Assembly: GCA_950295325.1 (NCBI GenBank)
Contig: OX485805.1
Location: 9,550,501-9,614,500 of the forward strand
From: Polytrichum commune
Lineage: Eukaryota; Streptophyta; Polytrichopsida; Polytrichales; Polytrichaceae
DNA: 64,000 nt
Reading direction: 5' to 3'
Shown piece by piece: positions 36,001-48,258 of the stretch; position 1 is the stretch's first letter; each line of letters opens with the position of its first letter. The translations under genes were made by a program, and so were the position numbers. The notes under the pieces were generated by a model, which saw only the letters and a list, made by a program, of their open reading frames with translations, made no database searches and was not told the DNA's origin.

Positions 36001-37178
36001 CTGCATAAGCACTTCCTCCCGCCTTCATAAGGCTCCAAGACGATTGCCAAGTTTCTCCCATCTGTTAAGTATAAGAAGAAGAAAGTTAGTGAAACGCGGA
36101 ATGATAATTTCAAGTCCAGTAAGAAGTTGAGTATGACATGCGCACTTCGCGTCCTAAGCAACATGGACTTAGAATTGGCAGGGTAATCGCTACTAGAACA
36201 TCAGCCACGTGATATGGAAAGTCACACTCATGAAACAACTGGGAAGTATTGAGAAATCAAATTTGTAACCCTAGAGTAGCTTGTTAAGTACAAGGACATT
36301 TACAAAAACATTGAAGTGGATTCAGATACTCTCTATTCACTTCTTCAGGAAGCCGACAAACAGATCAGCCTGCGGAGCTTTGCAAGGAGCCTCTCCGACC
36401 GCTTCAGGTAATTAAACTTCTTATCTTTCAAAAGCATAGTCTGTACAAGCTGGGATGCAATTGAAAATGAAGGCTCCGCTTTACTTCCACGACGCTAGCG
36501 AATAAGGTCAACTTAAATCTCAAAGAGAAGAATGTAAGCTCATGTTAGTTCTAACAACGGAAAGCATAAGTAGTATATAGATCCGATGACGTCATCGTAA
36601 ACTCTGCTCAGAAACTTTATGAACCACACAAAGTTTATGAACTTCAAGACGTCCTGCATGCACCGATATTAGCACGCCTGCATCAATCTATTTTCATCAG
36701 CCTCAGGACAAATGGTCGATGACGCATACTGCATGATGCTAGTCATCTATTAATCAGCTGGTAATCATATATAATCCCCTCCAAATACATTCTGCTTTCA
36801 TCACCGCACATAGGAATTCAAAAACAAAATATCACCTATCTCAACTTATTCTGGTTCTGGAATCTGCATCCAACGATATGTGCTACTAAAAACATAGTAT
36901 TTTAATTCACATTGTCAGAGACTTTAACTTAGTGAAGTGCAACATCTGCAAATTTAAAATCGTTAACTCAACCATCAGCTGGTTGAAGAGTTTGAAAAGT
37001 CATTGCAGATAATCGAAATCAATCATGCACCTAACTTCCGATGGTATTTAATTTTGATCACACTAAGTTCAGCCATACAGTTTTAGCAATGCAGTGGACG
37101 AGCGTACCTTTGAAGTATATAGAGCAGATGTATGTCATTCTTTTGCATATGCCATGCTCTTCGGGGTAGGCTCAGGAT
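30095..37178. other. Long intergenic or non-coding transcribed region downstream of the MIR390 array
   Basis: No protein gene supported on either strand. Possible short exon-like frames (for example minus strand 33475-33669) have no recognisable family. C20 homopolymer at 34131-34150. If the MIR390 primary transcript is long, its 3' part would lie here on the minus strand; this is inference. Confidence 0.4.
34131..34150. repeat. Poly(C)20 tract
   Basis: Twenty consecutive C on the plus strand (G20 on the minus strand), the longest of the seven G/C homopolymers. Confidence 0.95.
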
Positions 37179-37307
37179 AACACAGTTGCAAAGCACAGAA
37201 TGGATAGCGCTATGCTTGAGTGCAACTGTCACACATCTTTCAATGGGAGAAGTGCAACAGAAAGCCCTGATATAGGCGCTATCCCTCCTGAGCTTGGTTA
37301 CTGTGTC
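37179..37307 (-). ncRNA. MIR390: MIR390 hairpin 1 (most 3' on the minus strand)
   Basis: The mature sequence at 37295-37275 is exact miR390. The star (CGCTATCCATTCTGTGCTTTG without its last base) lies at 37209-37189. The 64-nt segment between the arms differs from the other units, so this is the most diverged copy. Its lower stem (GACACAG against CTGTGTT) differs from the other copies (GACATAG or GATATAG against CTATTTC) by a compensatory pair, evidence that pairing is preserved. Confidence 0.9.
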
Positions 37308-37497
37308 ATCCAGAAATGTAGGCAAATCAATGAGTCACTTATACCAAATCGCCTTGAGTATGATCAGGGTGCAACGACAATATAAACATCTAGTGTAAAT
37401 AACAGGAAACAATAAAGAGGTGCTTTCCACTATATGCAAAATATCGTCTTGGTAGCTCGTCATCGCCGGGAAATTGAGCTTCAGGACACCTTAGAAT

Positions 37498-37633
37498 GAA
37501 ATAGTTGCAAAGCACAGAATGGATAGCGCGTTTTGAAGCTTCTGATTCTTGTCAATGAATTCTGCGAAAACACTTCCAAGTCACAGAAGGCTCTAATATA
37601 GGCGCTATCCCTCCTGAGCTTGGTAACTATGTC
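37498..37633 (-). ncRNA. MIR390: MIR390 hairpin 2
   Basis: Exact mature miR390 at 37621-37601 and star at 37528-37508. Below the miRNA duplex at least 13 of 16 positions pair (GACATAGTTACCAAGC against GCTTTGCAACTATTTC), giving the long lower stem needed for base-to-loop DCL1 cutting. Above it another partly paired segment (GAGCCTTCTG against CAGAAGCTTC) precedes the loop. Confidence 0.92.
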
Positions 37634-37823
37634 ATCCAACAATGTAAACAAGTCAATGAGTCACTTATACCAAATCGCCCTGAGTATGATCAGAGTGCAA
37701 CGACAATGTAAACAGCTAGTGTAAATAAGAGGAAACTTTAAAGACGCGCTTTCCAATATATGTAAAACATCGTCTAGGTAGCTCGTCATCGCCGGGAAAT
37801 TGAGCTTCAGGACACCTTAGAAT

Positions 37824-37959
37824 GAAATAGTTGCAAAGCACAGAATGGATAGCGCGTTTGGAAGCTTCTGATTCTTGTCAGTAAATTCTGCGAAAACACT
37901 TCCAAGTCACAGAAGGCTCTAATATAGGCGCTATCCCTCCTGAGCTTGGTAACTATATC
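37824..37959 (-). ncRNA. MIR390: MIR390 hairpin 3
   Basis: Exact mature miR390 at 37947-37927 and star at 37854-37834. Arms and loop are nearly identical to hairpins 2 and 4, with 71 nt between the conserved arm blocks. Confidence 0.92.
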
Positions 37960-38151
37960 ATCCAGCAATGTAGACAAGCCAACTTGAGTCACTTATACCA
38001 AGTCGCCTTGAGTATGATAAGAGTGCAACGACAATGTCAACATCTAGTGTAAATAAGAGGAAACTTTAAAGACGCGCTTTCCAATATATGTAAAGCATCG
38101 TCTCGGTAGCTCGTCATCGCCGGGAAATTGAGCTTCAGGAAACCTTAGAAT

Positions 38152-38287
38152 GAAATAGTTGCAAAGCACAGAATGGATAGCGCATTCTGAAGCTCCTGAC
38201 TCTTGTCAGTGAATTCTGCGAAAACACTTCTAAGTCACAGAAAGCTCTAATATAGGCGCTATCCCTCCTGAGCTTGGTAACTATATC
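38152..38287 (-). ncRNA. MIR390: MIR390 hairpin 4
   Basis: Exact mature miR390 at 38275-38255 and star at 38182-38162. The flanking lower-stem blocks are the same as in hairpin 3. Confidence 0.92.
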
Positions 38288-38409
38288 ATCCAGCAATGTA
38301 GACAAGTCAATTTGAGTCACTTATACCAAATCGCCTTGAGTATGATCAGAATGTAACGACAATATAAACATCTAGTTTAAATAGGAGGAAACTGTAGAGA
38401 TGTGCTTTC

Positions 38410-38544
38410 ATATAGATGTACAACACAGAATGGATAGCGCATTTTGAAGCTTCTGACTCCTGTCAATGAATTCTGCGAAAATACTCCTATATCGCAAAAA
38501 GCTCTATTATAGGCACTATACCTCCTGAGCTTCGTAACTATTTC
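38410..38544 (-). ncRNA. MIR390: MIR390 hairpin 5, decayed or variant copy
   Basis: The mature position 38532-38512 reads AAGCTCAGGAGGTATAGTGC plus C, two changes from canonical (G13 to T and C18 to T). The star block at 38440-38422 lacks one base of the GTGCTT end. The lower stem on the star side is poorly conserved and this unit is shorter (257 bp). It is the 5'-most copy on the minus strand and is probably losing function. Confidence 0.75.
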
Positions 38545-40583
38545 AACCAGCAGTCACGCTACCTGATATCTGCACAGTGATCCACAAATACATTCCCTCG
38601 TTTGTGTGCTCTCAAGAAGTACACAACTTACTACGTCACTCAGATTACAATTTGTGCATTAGAGTATTACAGCTCCTGAATTACACCTATATCCTTGCAT
38701 CTATAGCGTAAGAACTATCATGATGTATATTCTACATCCTAATTGGCTTGAACTAGCAACAGAATTGTGACTCCGGACTCTCGAAGTTTTAACTCAGTAC
38801 ATAATTCCTGGTGCTTTAAACACATGTTCCATCAACTTGCAATATGAGAAGTGCCAAGCGCCACTACCTGCAAAAGAAGAACCTGTCATAGGTTACCTAC
38901 TAGCCTTAGTTCTGAGTCCACTGTAAAAGAAGAACCTCCTGCAGGTAACAGTGTCTGTAAATTTCCCTAACCTACGTCTCTGAGACCACTAGAGATGCCA
39001 TGCGTAGGTCAACTGAGGCCAATATCATGGTACATCTATAATCACACCTTTAGAGTGATCAGGGAGTTAGCAAAATAGCTGCAAATTCAGCTGAATTAGT
39101 GCGGCCCCTTTTTAATCAGCCTGATTTAGTGAGGCATCTTTCAATCACTTCCCAATGGTTACAGCGGTCAAATACTGACAAGGCAAACTTTGAGAATGTG
39201 GCAAGGAGCTCAAATTCTAAGGCTGGCTACTGAATCTCTGTCAAAAGTTTGACAGGTTCTCAGAAAGCTAAATGAGAGAAAAAGCTTGAGTTACTCCAGG
39301 GATTTCATTTGGCCGATAGTGACTCATCATCTGTAAATAGGTTACACCAGACTTGCAAAGTTGTCAAGACTAGCGTGCGAAGTTCCTCTAGCGTTTGTTC
39401 TTGCTGAGCAGCCCTTACTTGTCCTTCTATTTACTAGCTGCAACCATTCTCTTCTCCCCTGTTTCACATAAATCAGGCTCAGGTGCAGAAGATTTCAAGC
39501 CAAACTCCTAAGAATTCTCCGCAGAGTGGATTTAGGTCATAACAATGCACGTCCGGGTGCTTGCAGACATTGCGACTGTTTAAGCATGAGTTCTTTCTTT
39601 CATTTATTTCACTCTGGCGCCAAGGGAGCCTTAATGATCTTGATAGCTCTGAGATCCGCAAAGTGGAATCATTGACGAATCTTGAAGACAATCTCCAAGA
39701 ATATCACTGCGATGTCTATCAAAACGCACTGCTGGTTCCTATATATTTCGTCGTACACTGGAGTTCATTTTCGAGGACATGTAGCATGTGCAAGTTCGGC
39801 AAAGAGACGAGGAACTCGCAACTACGTAAGACTCCTTCACAACTCAAAAGGACGTCAATCTGGAAACGCCAATCTCTCAGCTAGTTGTGACTAGTATCAT
39901 GCTTAATGCCACTTGACATAGTTACTACCATTACCAATCCCTAAGGAAGCCATACGCCTCTTATTGCCGGAGTCGTACACTTAACAACGAAAAACGATCC
40001 CAGAAAATTGAGGTTGGACATACATACACTGATGATGTGGAGATATTCACAATACAGGGAGAGACAACTCGAGGCGCGATCTCTTCTCATCCATGTGTCC
40101 AGGTAAGGCAACACGGGTGCGAGGTAACTCAGTAACCTGGAAAGACCATCTGATCGCAAGTCTCTTGGTTACAAGACAAATCTAAGTCCATAATTCGGTC
40201 AACAAGATACTCAGTGTTCCACTATAGTTTCTACCGCCACAATGTAAACTACCGCCCTAGCTGCCAAAGCAGGGTCGATTATTCCGATATTACTTGCATC
40301 AGGGCTGTCAGAGCAGCGCATGCATCTTCTACTAGCAAACGAAAGCCTCGACTCCAGCCGCATGAAAGATGGCCGAAAGAGCTCTAGAGCGCGCCTCATC
40401 ACCATACCACAACATAGAAGAAGAAGAAGAAAGGTAACAATGGTCACCGTGACAACCTGATATCCAAACAAAACACATGATGAGCTTGTTCCCCTTCAAG
40501 CAACATCGATCGGGGTACCCTACGTGACATATACTAGCAAGCAAGCGGTGCAGATGATGAACAAGTGGTAACAGCATGAATGC
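38545..40583 (-). other. Upstream part of the presumed MIR390 primary transcript
   Basis: Lies between a candidate minus-strand TATA box and the first hairpin. No protein-coding frame with a recognisable domain. It may contain spliced leader exons of the primary transcript, but I cannot assign splice sites with confidence. Confidence 0.3.
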
Positions 40584-40590
40584 TTATATA
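40584..40590 (-). promoter_or_regulatory. Candidate TATA box of the MIR390 primary transcript
   Basis: TATATAA on the minus strand in the context GCTATATAAGC, with CT-rich sequence upstream on that strand (GAAAGAGA repeats on plus at 40708-40730 and 40879-40905). A start would be expected near 40556, about 2 kb 5' of hairpin 5. Assignment to the microRNA locus is by orientation and the absence of any other gene. Confidence 0.3.
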
Positions 40591-40599
40591 GCATGAAGT

Positions 40600-43500
40600 G
40601 TGGTTGAAGGTTCGGAGGAAACCAAAGAACAAGTTCTCGGCAAATTCTGCTCGTGCGGGTTGCGAGGGTGAAACCGTTAACAAAAGCGAGACGCGGTGGG
40701 CCTTCACGATGAAGGGAAAGAGAAAAAGAGCGGGGAAGGAGCACCTAGAGGTATTTCACATTCACCCCCTAGAGTTATTATCTCCCCACCTAACCTAGGT
40801 CGTTGATCTCCATGATCGGAGGGCCCAGAGGGGAGGGCGTCGAAATAGTTATGTCTCAGTATACATTCAGGCCTTCCCCATGAAGGGAAAGAGAAGGGGG
40901 GGGAGAGAAACGCACAAGGTGGACGGTTTTAAAACAACAATTTCTTGCTTGTTACATAACACAACTCCGATTCGTGAACTCTAAAGTTTGACTCATCCAC
41001 ATTCATTTGCAAAGAAATTAAGAGCCCATCTTGAATTCATGTGAAACAAAGGTGACGGCAAGGAGCCACAACTAAGTCGTATAATGCAAAATATGCCTTT
41101 TTCCAGTTGATTTCCATTATTCTAGGCTCCTGTATTGAGAGTGCCAAAATGGTTATTTCAAATAACCACACTCAAGGCTCCCGGGCTTCGAGGTTTACCT
41201 AGCCCGTAAATTCCATAGGAATAGCTTATGCATTCCACCTGAAGTTGTTTAGGAGCACAAATTTCACCAACAAGTTGTCATCTATCTTGCTTGCATCAAA
41301 CCAATTGTCTACAAAGTTCATTTCAAATGATGTGTTGAGTCCCTTCCTAATGGAGACTACATCAATAAATAAGTCATTGTGTGGATGTAGCTCACAACCA
41401 CCCAACCTCTCATTCATGTACACCCAATGACCATTATCTAGTAGCCAAGGACTAGGAGACACATAACCATGTTTTCTAGATTTTGGTTAATGATTTTTGG
41501 TTTTTGTACACAAAATTCAGTGATCTATTAAAAAAATGCCTCTTTCAAGTTGTAAAGAAATAATTTCTACAAAATTTCTAATCCCACATTATGTCCATAT
41601 ATTCTATTTGATCTCTCAATGACCTTCAAGTTTTGTTTTATTACAAAATGTACTACAGAGTGGACAATATAATCTTATGGAGATGATACCCGTGATTCAT
41701 GAATCCCAGTTTCAATCATGTTATGTACCTTATAATATATAGCCACTTGAACCAAAGTTCAAATTTATATAATCCTTATTGGAATGATGACATGAAAGAA
41801 TATAACCATCACTGATAAAGTTCAAATCTACAACTATATAGAATCTAAATTTCATCCACCATACCTCTCTTTTGAAAGTTGAGTCCAGAGTAATTCCTCA
41901 AATCTCATGTTACTTTTTGTATACATAGGGCACTAGTTTCCTTGGGAGGGCATGACTGTTTTTTCCACCGTCGGATCAAGAGTATTTTGTCATAAATTTT
42001 GGGGTATAGGAACCATTGGGGTATAGGGGTATAAGGGTGTTGGGTGGTGTGTTAGGGATTGGATGTGGGGGTAGTATGAGAACTTCATTGGGGGAATGTT
42101 GGGCCATGTGTAGATGCATATATATTGATAGCATATTGTCATAGCTTTAGGGCCTAGTTCTAATTGGTCAGTGTAGCTTGGGAATGGGTTGTTCGTGTGG
42201 CATTGTGTACGTTATATTTCATGGAAAATAAGCTAAGAACTTTTGGGGGTTCTCCATTGGGGTTAGTAATGTGTTTTAATATGTGTTAGCCTGGATAAGG
42301 AGGATGATTAAGGTTGTGAAATACTAGAACGCAAATATTTAATCCCATTTGAATTAAAAAAAATCAGTAAGATCATGAGAAGTTTCTCATCAAATGATCA
42401 GTAAGATTGTAATTCCACGTGTTGTTGGCCTTTTTGATACCAACATAAGCCAATCCCCATGTTTGATATACAATCCATGAAGTTGATTGGATCCCTATAT
42501 TCCACCTAATGATTACCAAATTTTCCACGCATCTTATGAACCCTCCCAACAAACCAAACCTACATTGGAGCTAAATTTGTTGGTCTACCATATTTTTGGA
42601 CAATTCTAGCTTCAAGTGTGTTCTTGTCTTGTCTTGAGTTTCCATGCATGCACCTTGTAGTTCTTATAGCAAACAAATCCAAAGTATCTTGAACCCAAAA
42701 AAGCTACTTGATTCATTGTATTTCACTTGTTAATTGGTCTCTACCATGCATGCTTTAATCATAGCCACAACTTGGTTGGGAGACAAGACAAGCACGGCGC
42801 TCTTTATTCAAAACCAAGAATTCAATTAAAGGAAGATTTTATCTATAAACACCTATTGTTGCTTCCACAATCAAATACCCAAAACCCTAAGCAAGAAGTG
42901 ACATCATTCTCAACTCAATGACCTCTTCTTTATCCCTAATATTGCTTCTTCCATACACGCATGGATGAGACAAGGAAATGCAAAAATTATTCATCGTAGT
43001 TTCACCCAATACTAAATACTTATTCCATAAAGTCTAGTGATACTATCATACAAGTACAAGTGTTGTATATTTTCCAGAGGTCCTTCTTCATACATGTACA
43101 TAATTACGAGCTATAATTTTGTGTAGCATATGTATATGTAAGACGGCAAAGTTCAAATTAATGCCCCTATTGTGCGCTCATGTATACTCATACATGTTAT
43201 GTAATCCACATGTATTCCACGTAATGATTACCTCAGGATATTGGTATGCCATAACTATATATAAAAAAAATGAAGTAGGAGAGTGAGCTAATGTGTTGGC
43301 AGGATGAGGAATGGATATGTGCCTTAGAGTTCACTATGTATATTATGTGAGTTTGGGTTGAAAGAGTGCTACATACCTTATAATATACCCATATAACTTC
43401 CAAATGTCAAGTCATTCAAGTGGAACCATTACCCAAAAGCTAAACCCAACCCTCAACCCAAGTCCAGCGAATATTTTGCAAAAATAATCAAGATCTGACT

Positions 43501-45125
43501 TTAATGATATTTAACTATATTTTAGTCATTACTCAAGCTTCACAAGTTGGGACTTTGCCTCCATGTTGGGACTTGCTAACATGAGTGAGACTTGGGATTT
43601 AGGGCCCCATGTGAACCAACCCTAAGTTAAAATATGTTATAAAATGGGCCATATCACTAATAAATTGCTTTCTAATCTATCATACTAAGATTAGTGGATT
43701 AAACTAGGTTGCACAAGCCAATCAATCTTTACCAGTGCGGGTCTTATGGGCAAATCCTATTATAATTATCATAAATCACTCAAAGTTTTTGTAACATGAA
43801 ATAGAAAGCCCAAAGAGTTTCATACAACCTTTAAAATTAGGGATCCAGAGATGACAATCTAATAGAGTTATCCGTGGGTTTGATCCTTCTTTGAGAAACC
43901 TTCCTAGTAAGAGCTTGTTAGCTCATCGAGTTGTGAAGACTATTTTGAAAGTTGGGTGAAACTTTTGAGACATGTTCTTTCCACCTCTCAAACCTTCTGA
44001 GAATTTTAGGATCTAAAAAGGGTATGCGGATCGAACCACTATCCTTAATCCTAGTTTGGCCTATGCAAGGCTAACTTGACCAACCATCCTAGTAGGACAA
44101 GCTAGAAAGCCAGTTTTTAAAAGCCTCACACCACTCGTTGTGTATGTTAACTTAAGCATTAAGAAAACTTATGCCCCCTCCCCACCTAACTTTAGCTAAG
44201 CCCGAAAGTTGGTTCTAAAAACACCTCCTTCACACCATTGACATTATCTAGCGCCGAGCCTAGTTGGCAAATGATGTGGCATGGTTTAAGAGTGGAGGAT
44301 TTAAGCCTCAAGCACCGACCCTCCCATTGGTACCCAGACATGAGGCAAGAATGTAGGTCTTTTGAAAGTGTCGCCTCCCGCCCTTGTGATTGGTTGCTTT
44401 CAGTCTTAGCTATGAGGGCACGAGGAGCTTCATTAACAAAAACCGACAGTAAGATAGATGAGTAGTAAGGCATTTGGGGACGGGACAAAAACTATCAAAC
44501 ATTCATTGCTTGGTAGATAAAACAATGAACATGTGTGAAAGCTACTTAACTAAAACCTACTCGACAATCTCTAGAGCAAGTTCTCGTAAGTGCATTGGGA
44601 TAACCGGATGCCTCCGCTATAACCGAGGGAGCTTTACCCAATTTTAAGAAAAAACTTTGGTTATTTGATAAAGTCAGGTGTGGAGGGGACATTAGATGAT
44701 TATGTTAATACTCATAAACTCACGGTTTGAGACTAAACCCATGGTTTCATTTGCTTTACCTTTACAAAGAACTCTAATTAGCTCTAAAAGAAACGTCCCT
44801 CAAAGAGACACCCAACCCAACTCCTAGTTTGGTTTGGTCCCTCTCTTAGGGACTTTACGGACAACTCTAACGTTTGCATACATAGAGACAACATACTTTG
44901 TACAGTACGGCGGGCTTGTACTTAAGTGCTTTAACTGCATCTTGGCTGTATTCCATGTGGACCGAATTCCTCAATCCATGGAACTTCGGTTGGTCAAAAT
45001 GGGTTATTAGAGCTAAAGATAAGTCCATATATAGGTCCATCTCATAATTTAGACATAATCTGTGGTTCAAGTAGAGGCTCACCGGTATCTAAGATTTAGA
45101 ACTTCAGATTCAATCTGCCATCTAA
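40600..45125. other. Intergenic DNA
   Basis: No gene supported. A minus-strand 78-residue open frame at 41226-41462 has ordinary composition but no recognisable family. From about 43900 base composition becomes more balanced, without detectable domains. Confidence 0.5.
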
Positions 45126-45496
45126 GGGTGAGTTTCCATGTAGGCTACTCACCCGCTAGATTCTAGTGGGAATAAAGACAAACTCGCCCACATGTAGATG
45201 GAATCTAGTGGGGCAGGGTTCGTATGTGCCAACTAGCAACTTTAATTTCTCAAATCGAAGCTGACTTACTAACCTCCTCCCCCATCCTCAAAACTTTTGC
45301 TTCCTCCTCCTAAAACTAGTCTTCAATCCTTCGGTGACCGGCACTTGTAGGTTAAAAAGAGCTTTAGTGGGCCATGTCAGTAGCCCATGTTCATGGCCCT
45401 TCACATTCTAATAGGCCACCATAATGTGGTTGGAACACCTCCAACCCACTATTATCTAGAGTATAGTGGGCGAGCGACCTACATGAAAACTTACCC
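45126..45496. mobile_element. Harbinger-type MITE family E
   Basis: 371 bp with ends GGGTGAGTTTCCATGTAGGC and inverse GGGTAAGTTTTCATGTAGGT; the inverted repeat continues imperfectly to about 30 bp (CTCACCC versus CTCGCCC). The 3-bp target duplication TAA lies at 45123-45125 and 45497-45499. Non-coding Tourist-like element, distinct from family A. A possible solo right end of this family ends at 7016, next to TTA. Confidence 0.8.
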
Positions 45497-46033
45497 TAAG
45501 CTTAACTCTTCAAGAAAACACCCACAAGGGACTGATGTGTGCCTACTTTGAAATCCTTTCAACCACAGCCCACAACCCTCAGACTTTGAAACTACAAGCC
45601 ATGGCAATACCACCTATTACACCGTTCATTCCATTGGTGACCTAAAGTTGGAGATGGTTTAGTCGTTTGGGTGAACTAACAAATCTCAACCATGATCAAC
45701 CATGCTCAACATAAATTTTTGGCATGTTTTGTATAGGCGCATTTTATGATTTAGATTAGAAGAAGATTTGATGAGTCTAACGTTTGGAGCTTATAGATGT
45801 GGTAGTTGGAGACTTCACATATGTTTAAACAACAATAAGTAGTGGTTTTAAAATTTTTAGCTACTTGTGCAAAGAATTTAGATTGGAAGAAGATTCAATG
45901 AAGTTGATGTTTGGAAATGTCAGCATGACCCAGTTGATTGAGTATGAGTATTAATAAGTTTCAGGCGTCATAGATGTGGTAGTCAGAAACCTCACATAAC
46001 TCATGTCTGATAATGGACCTAAGTAATAATCAT

Positions 46034-46327
46034 GTGTTTACATTTTAGTTTACAAGAGGAAGATATCCTTGAGCATACTAATGCCAAGTGTTATTTGTGT
46101 GCCTTTTAGTCAACTTGTAGACCCTTGTGTAAGATAGGCATACACCTCAACCCACTATGGAACATGCCCATGCTAAGATATTTGAGTAAGCGCACTTGAA
46201 CACCAAGCGTCATGAGGTGACACTAATGGTGAAGTTGATGATCATAAATGTAACCTAGCATACGTCTCAAAATAGGGTAAGTGACATTATGATGGATGTG
46301 ACACTAAATACCATAAAAGGTGTAGTA
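46034..46327 (+). repeat. Dispersed repeat C, copy 2
   Basis: Matches 5207-5500 in the same orientation with moderate divergence; shared blocks include AGTAAGCGCACTTGAACACC and AATACCATAAA. Non-coding. Confidence 0.7.
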
Positions 46328-46859
46328 TACTAGATTATCGTATGGAGTCACACGATGCTATATTAGCTATATAATAACAATTTCATTGTCTAATTGGATA
46401 GCATAAATAACTCACCAAATATGATCCATAGTGTCACCAATTCTAATTGTCTCGCTCAATACTAATTGTAAACCACCGTATAGTGTCACCAACACTAAAT
46501 GTCAACCCAACAATATTTGTCATTCCTTGTAATTTTTTTGGGGGATTACAGTTTTATAGTGTTGCAATAACTATCACTTACCAAGTGATTTTTCATCCAA
46601 ATTTCAATCATCCATGACAATGTTTCATCACAAGTTGTTGACAAGAGAAGGTAGGGTTTTGGCCAATGGACGAACTCATCCATCATCCATGACAATATTT
46701 GTGGACTCATTCACAAGAAGTGTCATCCAAGTTACCACAATGACATAAAATATCATATTTAGTGTAGTATGCACAACAAGGAGCATGATATAATTTACTT
46801 TGCAGAATATGAGACTTGGGCCTGTTTTACACAAAAGCACAAAGGTTGTAATTTTTTTT

Positions 46860-47222
46860 AACACCGTTTCTTGTGGTCATGGTCGGCGGTCCAAATATCA
46901 TGACTAAAAGAAAATCACATTACTTTTGAGAAGCCTTGGTCATGTGATACAATGTAAAATGGTCTTAGATCAATACAATTGTTTTCAATGAAAAATTTAT
47001 AAACCCTTACTTTGAACTAAGATATGCTTAAAAAAAAATTGCCAAAATCATGTACTTCTAAAATTAAAATTTGTCAGATTATAATGTTTCTTTTGACATG
47101 GTCAACTTATTTTTCGTTGAGACAACTTATTTGAGTTCTCTTGCCGCAAAATCCGTGTGACCACCAAAACTATCCAAATATGGACATGTAGGATTCCATG
47201 TCACTTTCTCGTCCATTTTCAA
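46860..47222 (+). repeat. Dispersed repeat F, copy 2
   Basis: A diverged match to 4450-4850 in the same orientation, ending with the shared CATGTCACTTTCTCGTCCAT-type block. Confidence 0.6.
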
Positions 47223-48258
47223 ACTTCTTCTTCTTTTACTTCATGTTTTTTAACACAGGAGGTGCTTGACCACCTGGCTAGTTTTCCGTCAAGTAGAGAG
47301 ATGATTTCACGGCTGGGAATCGAACCGCCAAGCACTTTGTTCGGTTTGGGTACCTCTCCACTATCATCCGGTAGTTTAGGGTCATCTCTGACCTTCATTT
47401 TCAAACATTTCAAAAACACATAATGTTTGCAACTTCCCATCAATCTATAACATATCCAGAGACTTAGCAATCGTATCAGATTCTCAACAAAACCAAGTTT
47501 GTATTTCTTGTTGAAAGTTCGAAGTGGTCGCTTTAATTTAACAACTACGATAAATATTTATATTTTGGAAGAAGATTTTTTTTAAAAAAAAAAATCATCA
47601 TGATTGCAAATCTTGTTGTTTTCATGAGAAAAATGGTGTGATTAGCTAAATCTATTAAAGAAAATTAATAAATTGGTGGAAAGGTTCGAGCATAACGTGA
47701 TAATGAAGTGATTCAACTATCAAAACATCTATAGAGATGTGAGCACTTCATGACAAATAGACAATCACCATGGACGATATTTCACGATCCAACTATTGGA
47801 GGTATTTGATGAATGTAGTAGCTATGCTTAGGGGACAAAGTAGTTCTTAAGCATTGCTACTTTGTTTTGAGCAAAATCCAATCATTGAAATTGAGGGTCC
47901 ACATGTGGACTTTTAAGGGTGAAAGTAGTCACAAACTAGGAATCTAAGAGGTGGCAAATTGGAGGAGGCGGCAACATGCGATAAAAACATCTCCAAAGTG
48001 GAAAGAGGTGACAACAACACACACACAAAGAAAAAAGATTCACACCTCCTCAAACACAAAGGAGGTGACGTTATCACCAAGAATTGTCCACTTGCAACTA
48101 ACTCCTAAAAGAGGTCGATGACACATACAAACCACATGAAGATACTCAAAATAGATATGAAATCAAATCCTTGTCAATCACAAATGATTTTGCCTCCTAA
48201 TAAAATAAACAAAGAAAACCCATTGTCCCACCACATTCTTTTAATTAGATATTGATTG

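Larger units (their letters stand above)
37179..38544 (-). ncRNA. MIR390: Tandem MIR390 cluster (five hairpins)
   Basis: Five tandem units each contain a minus-strand hairpin with miR390 on the 5' arm and its star on the 3' arm. Mature positions on the plus map are 37275-37295, 37601-37621, 37927-37947, 38255-38275 and a variant at 38512-38532; spacings are 326, 326, 328 and 257 bp. The first four are identical to canonical miR390 (begins AAGCTCAGGA, ends GGGATAGCGCC). The inter-hairpin sequence is also repeated, so whole units were duplicated. Known role of the family: miR390 loads AGO7 and triggers tasiRNA production from TAS3 transcripts, which target ARF (and in bryophytes AP2-type) mRNAs. 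A single polycistronic transcript is likely but not shown. Confidence 0.9.

Noticed and set aside
37275-38532. Plus-strand miR390-complementary sites as a TAS3 tasiRNA precursor
   Set aside because: Perfect complementarity comes with a star arm in each unit and paired lower stems, which is a MIR390 hairpin on the minus strand. No tasiARF-like sequence was seen between the sites.
40332-40577. 81-residue minus-strand open frame as a microRNA-encoded peptide or gene
   Set aside because: Its ATG lies only about 10 bp from the TATATAA, upstream of the expected transcription start, and the protein shows no recognisable features.
47258-47335. tRNA- or SINE-like sequence (TAGCCAGGTGG and GGTTCGATTCC on the minus strand)
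   Set aside because: The box B-like block comes before the box A-like block on that strand and the arms do not pair as a cloverleaf.
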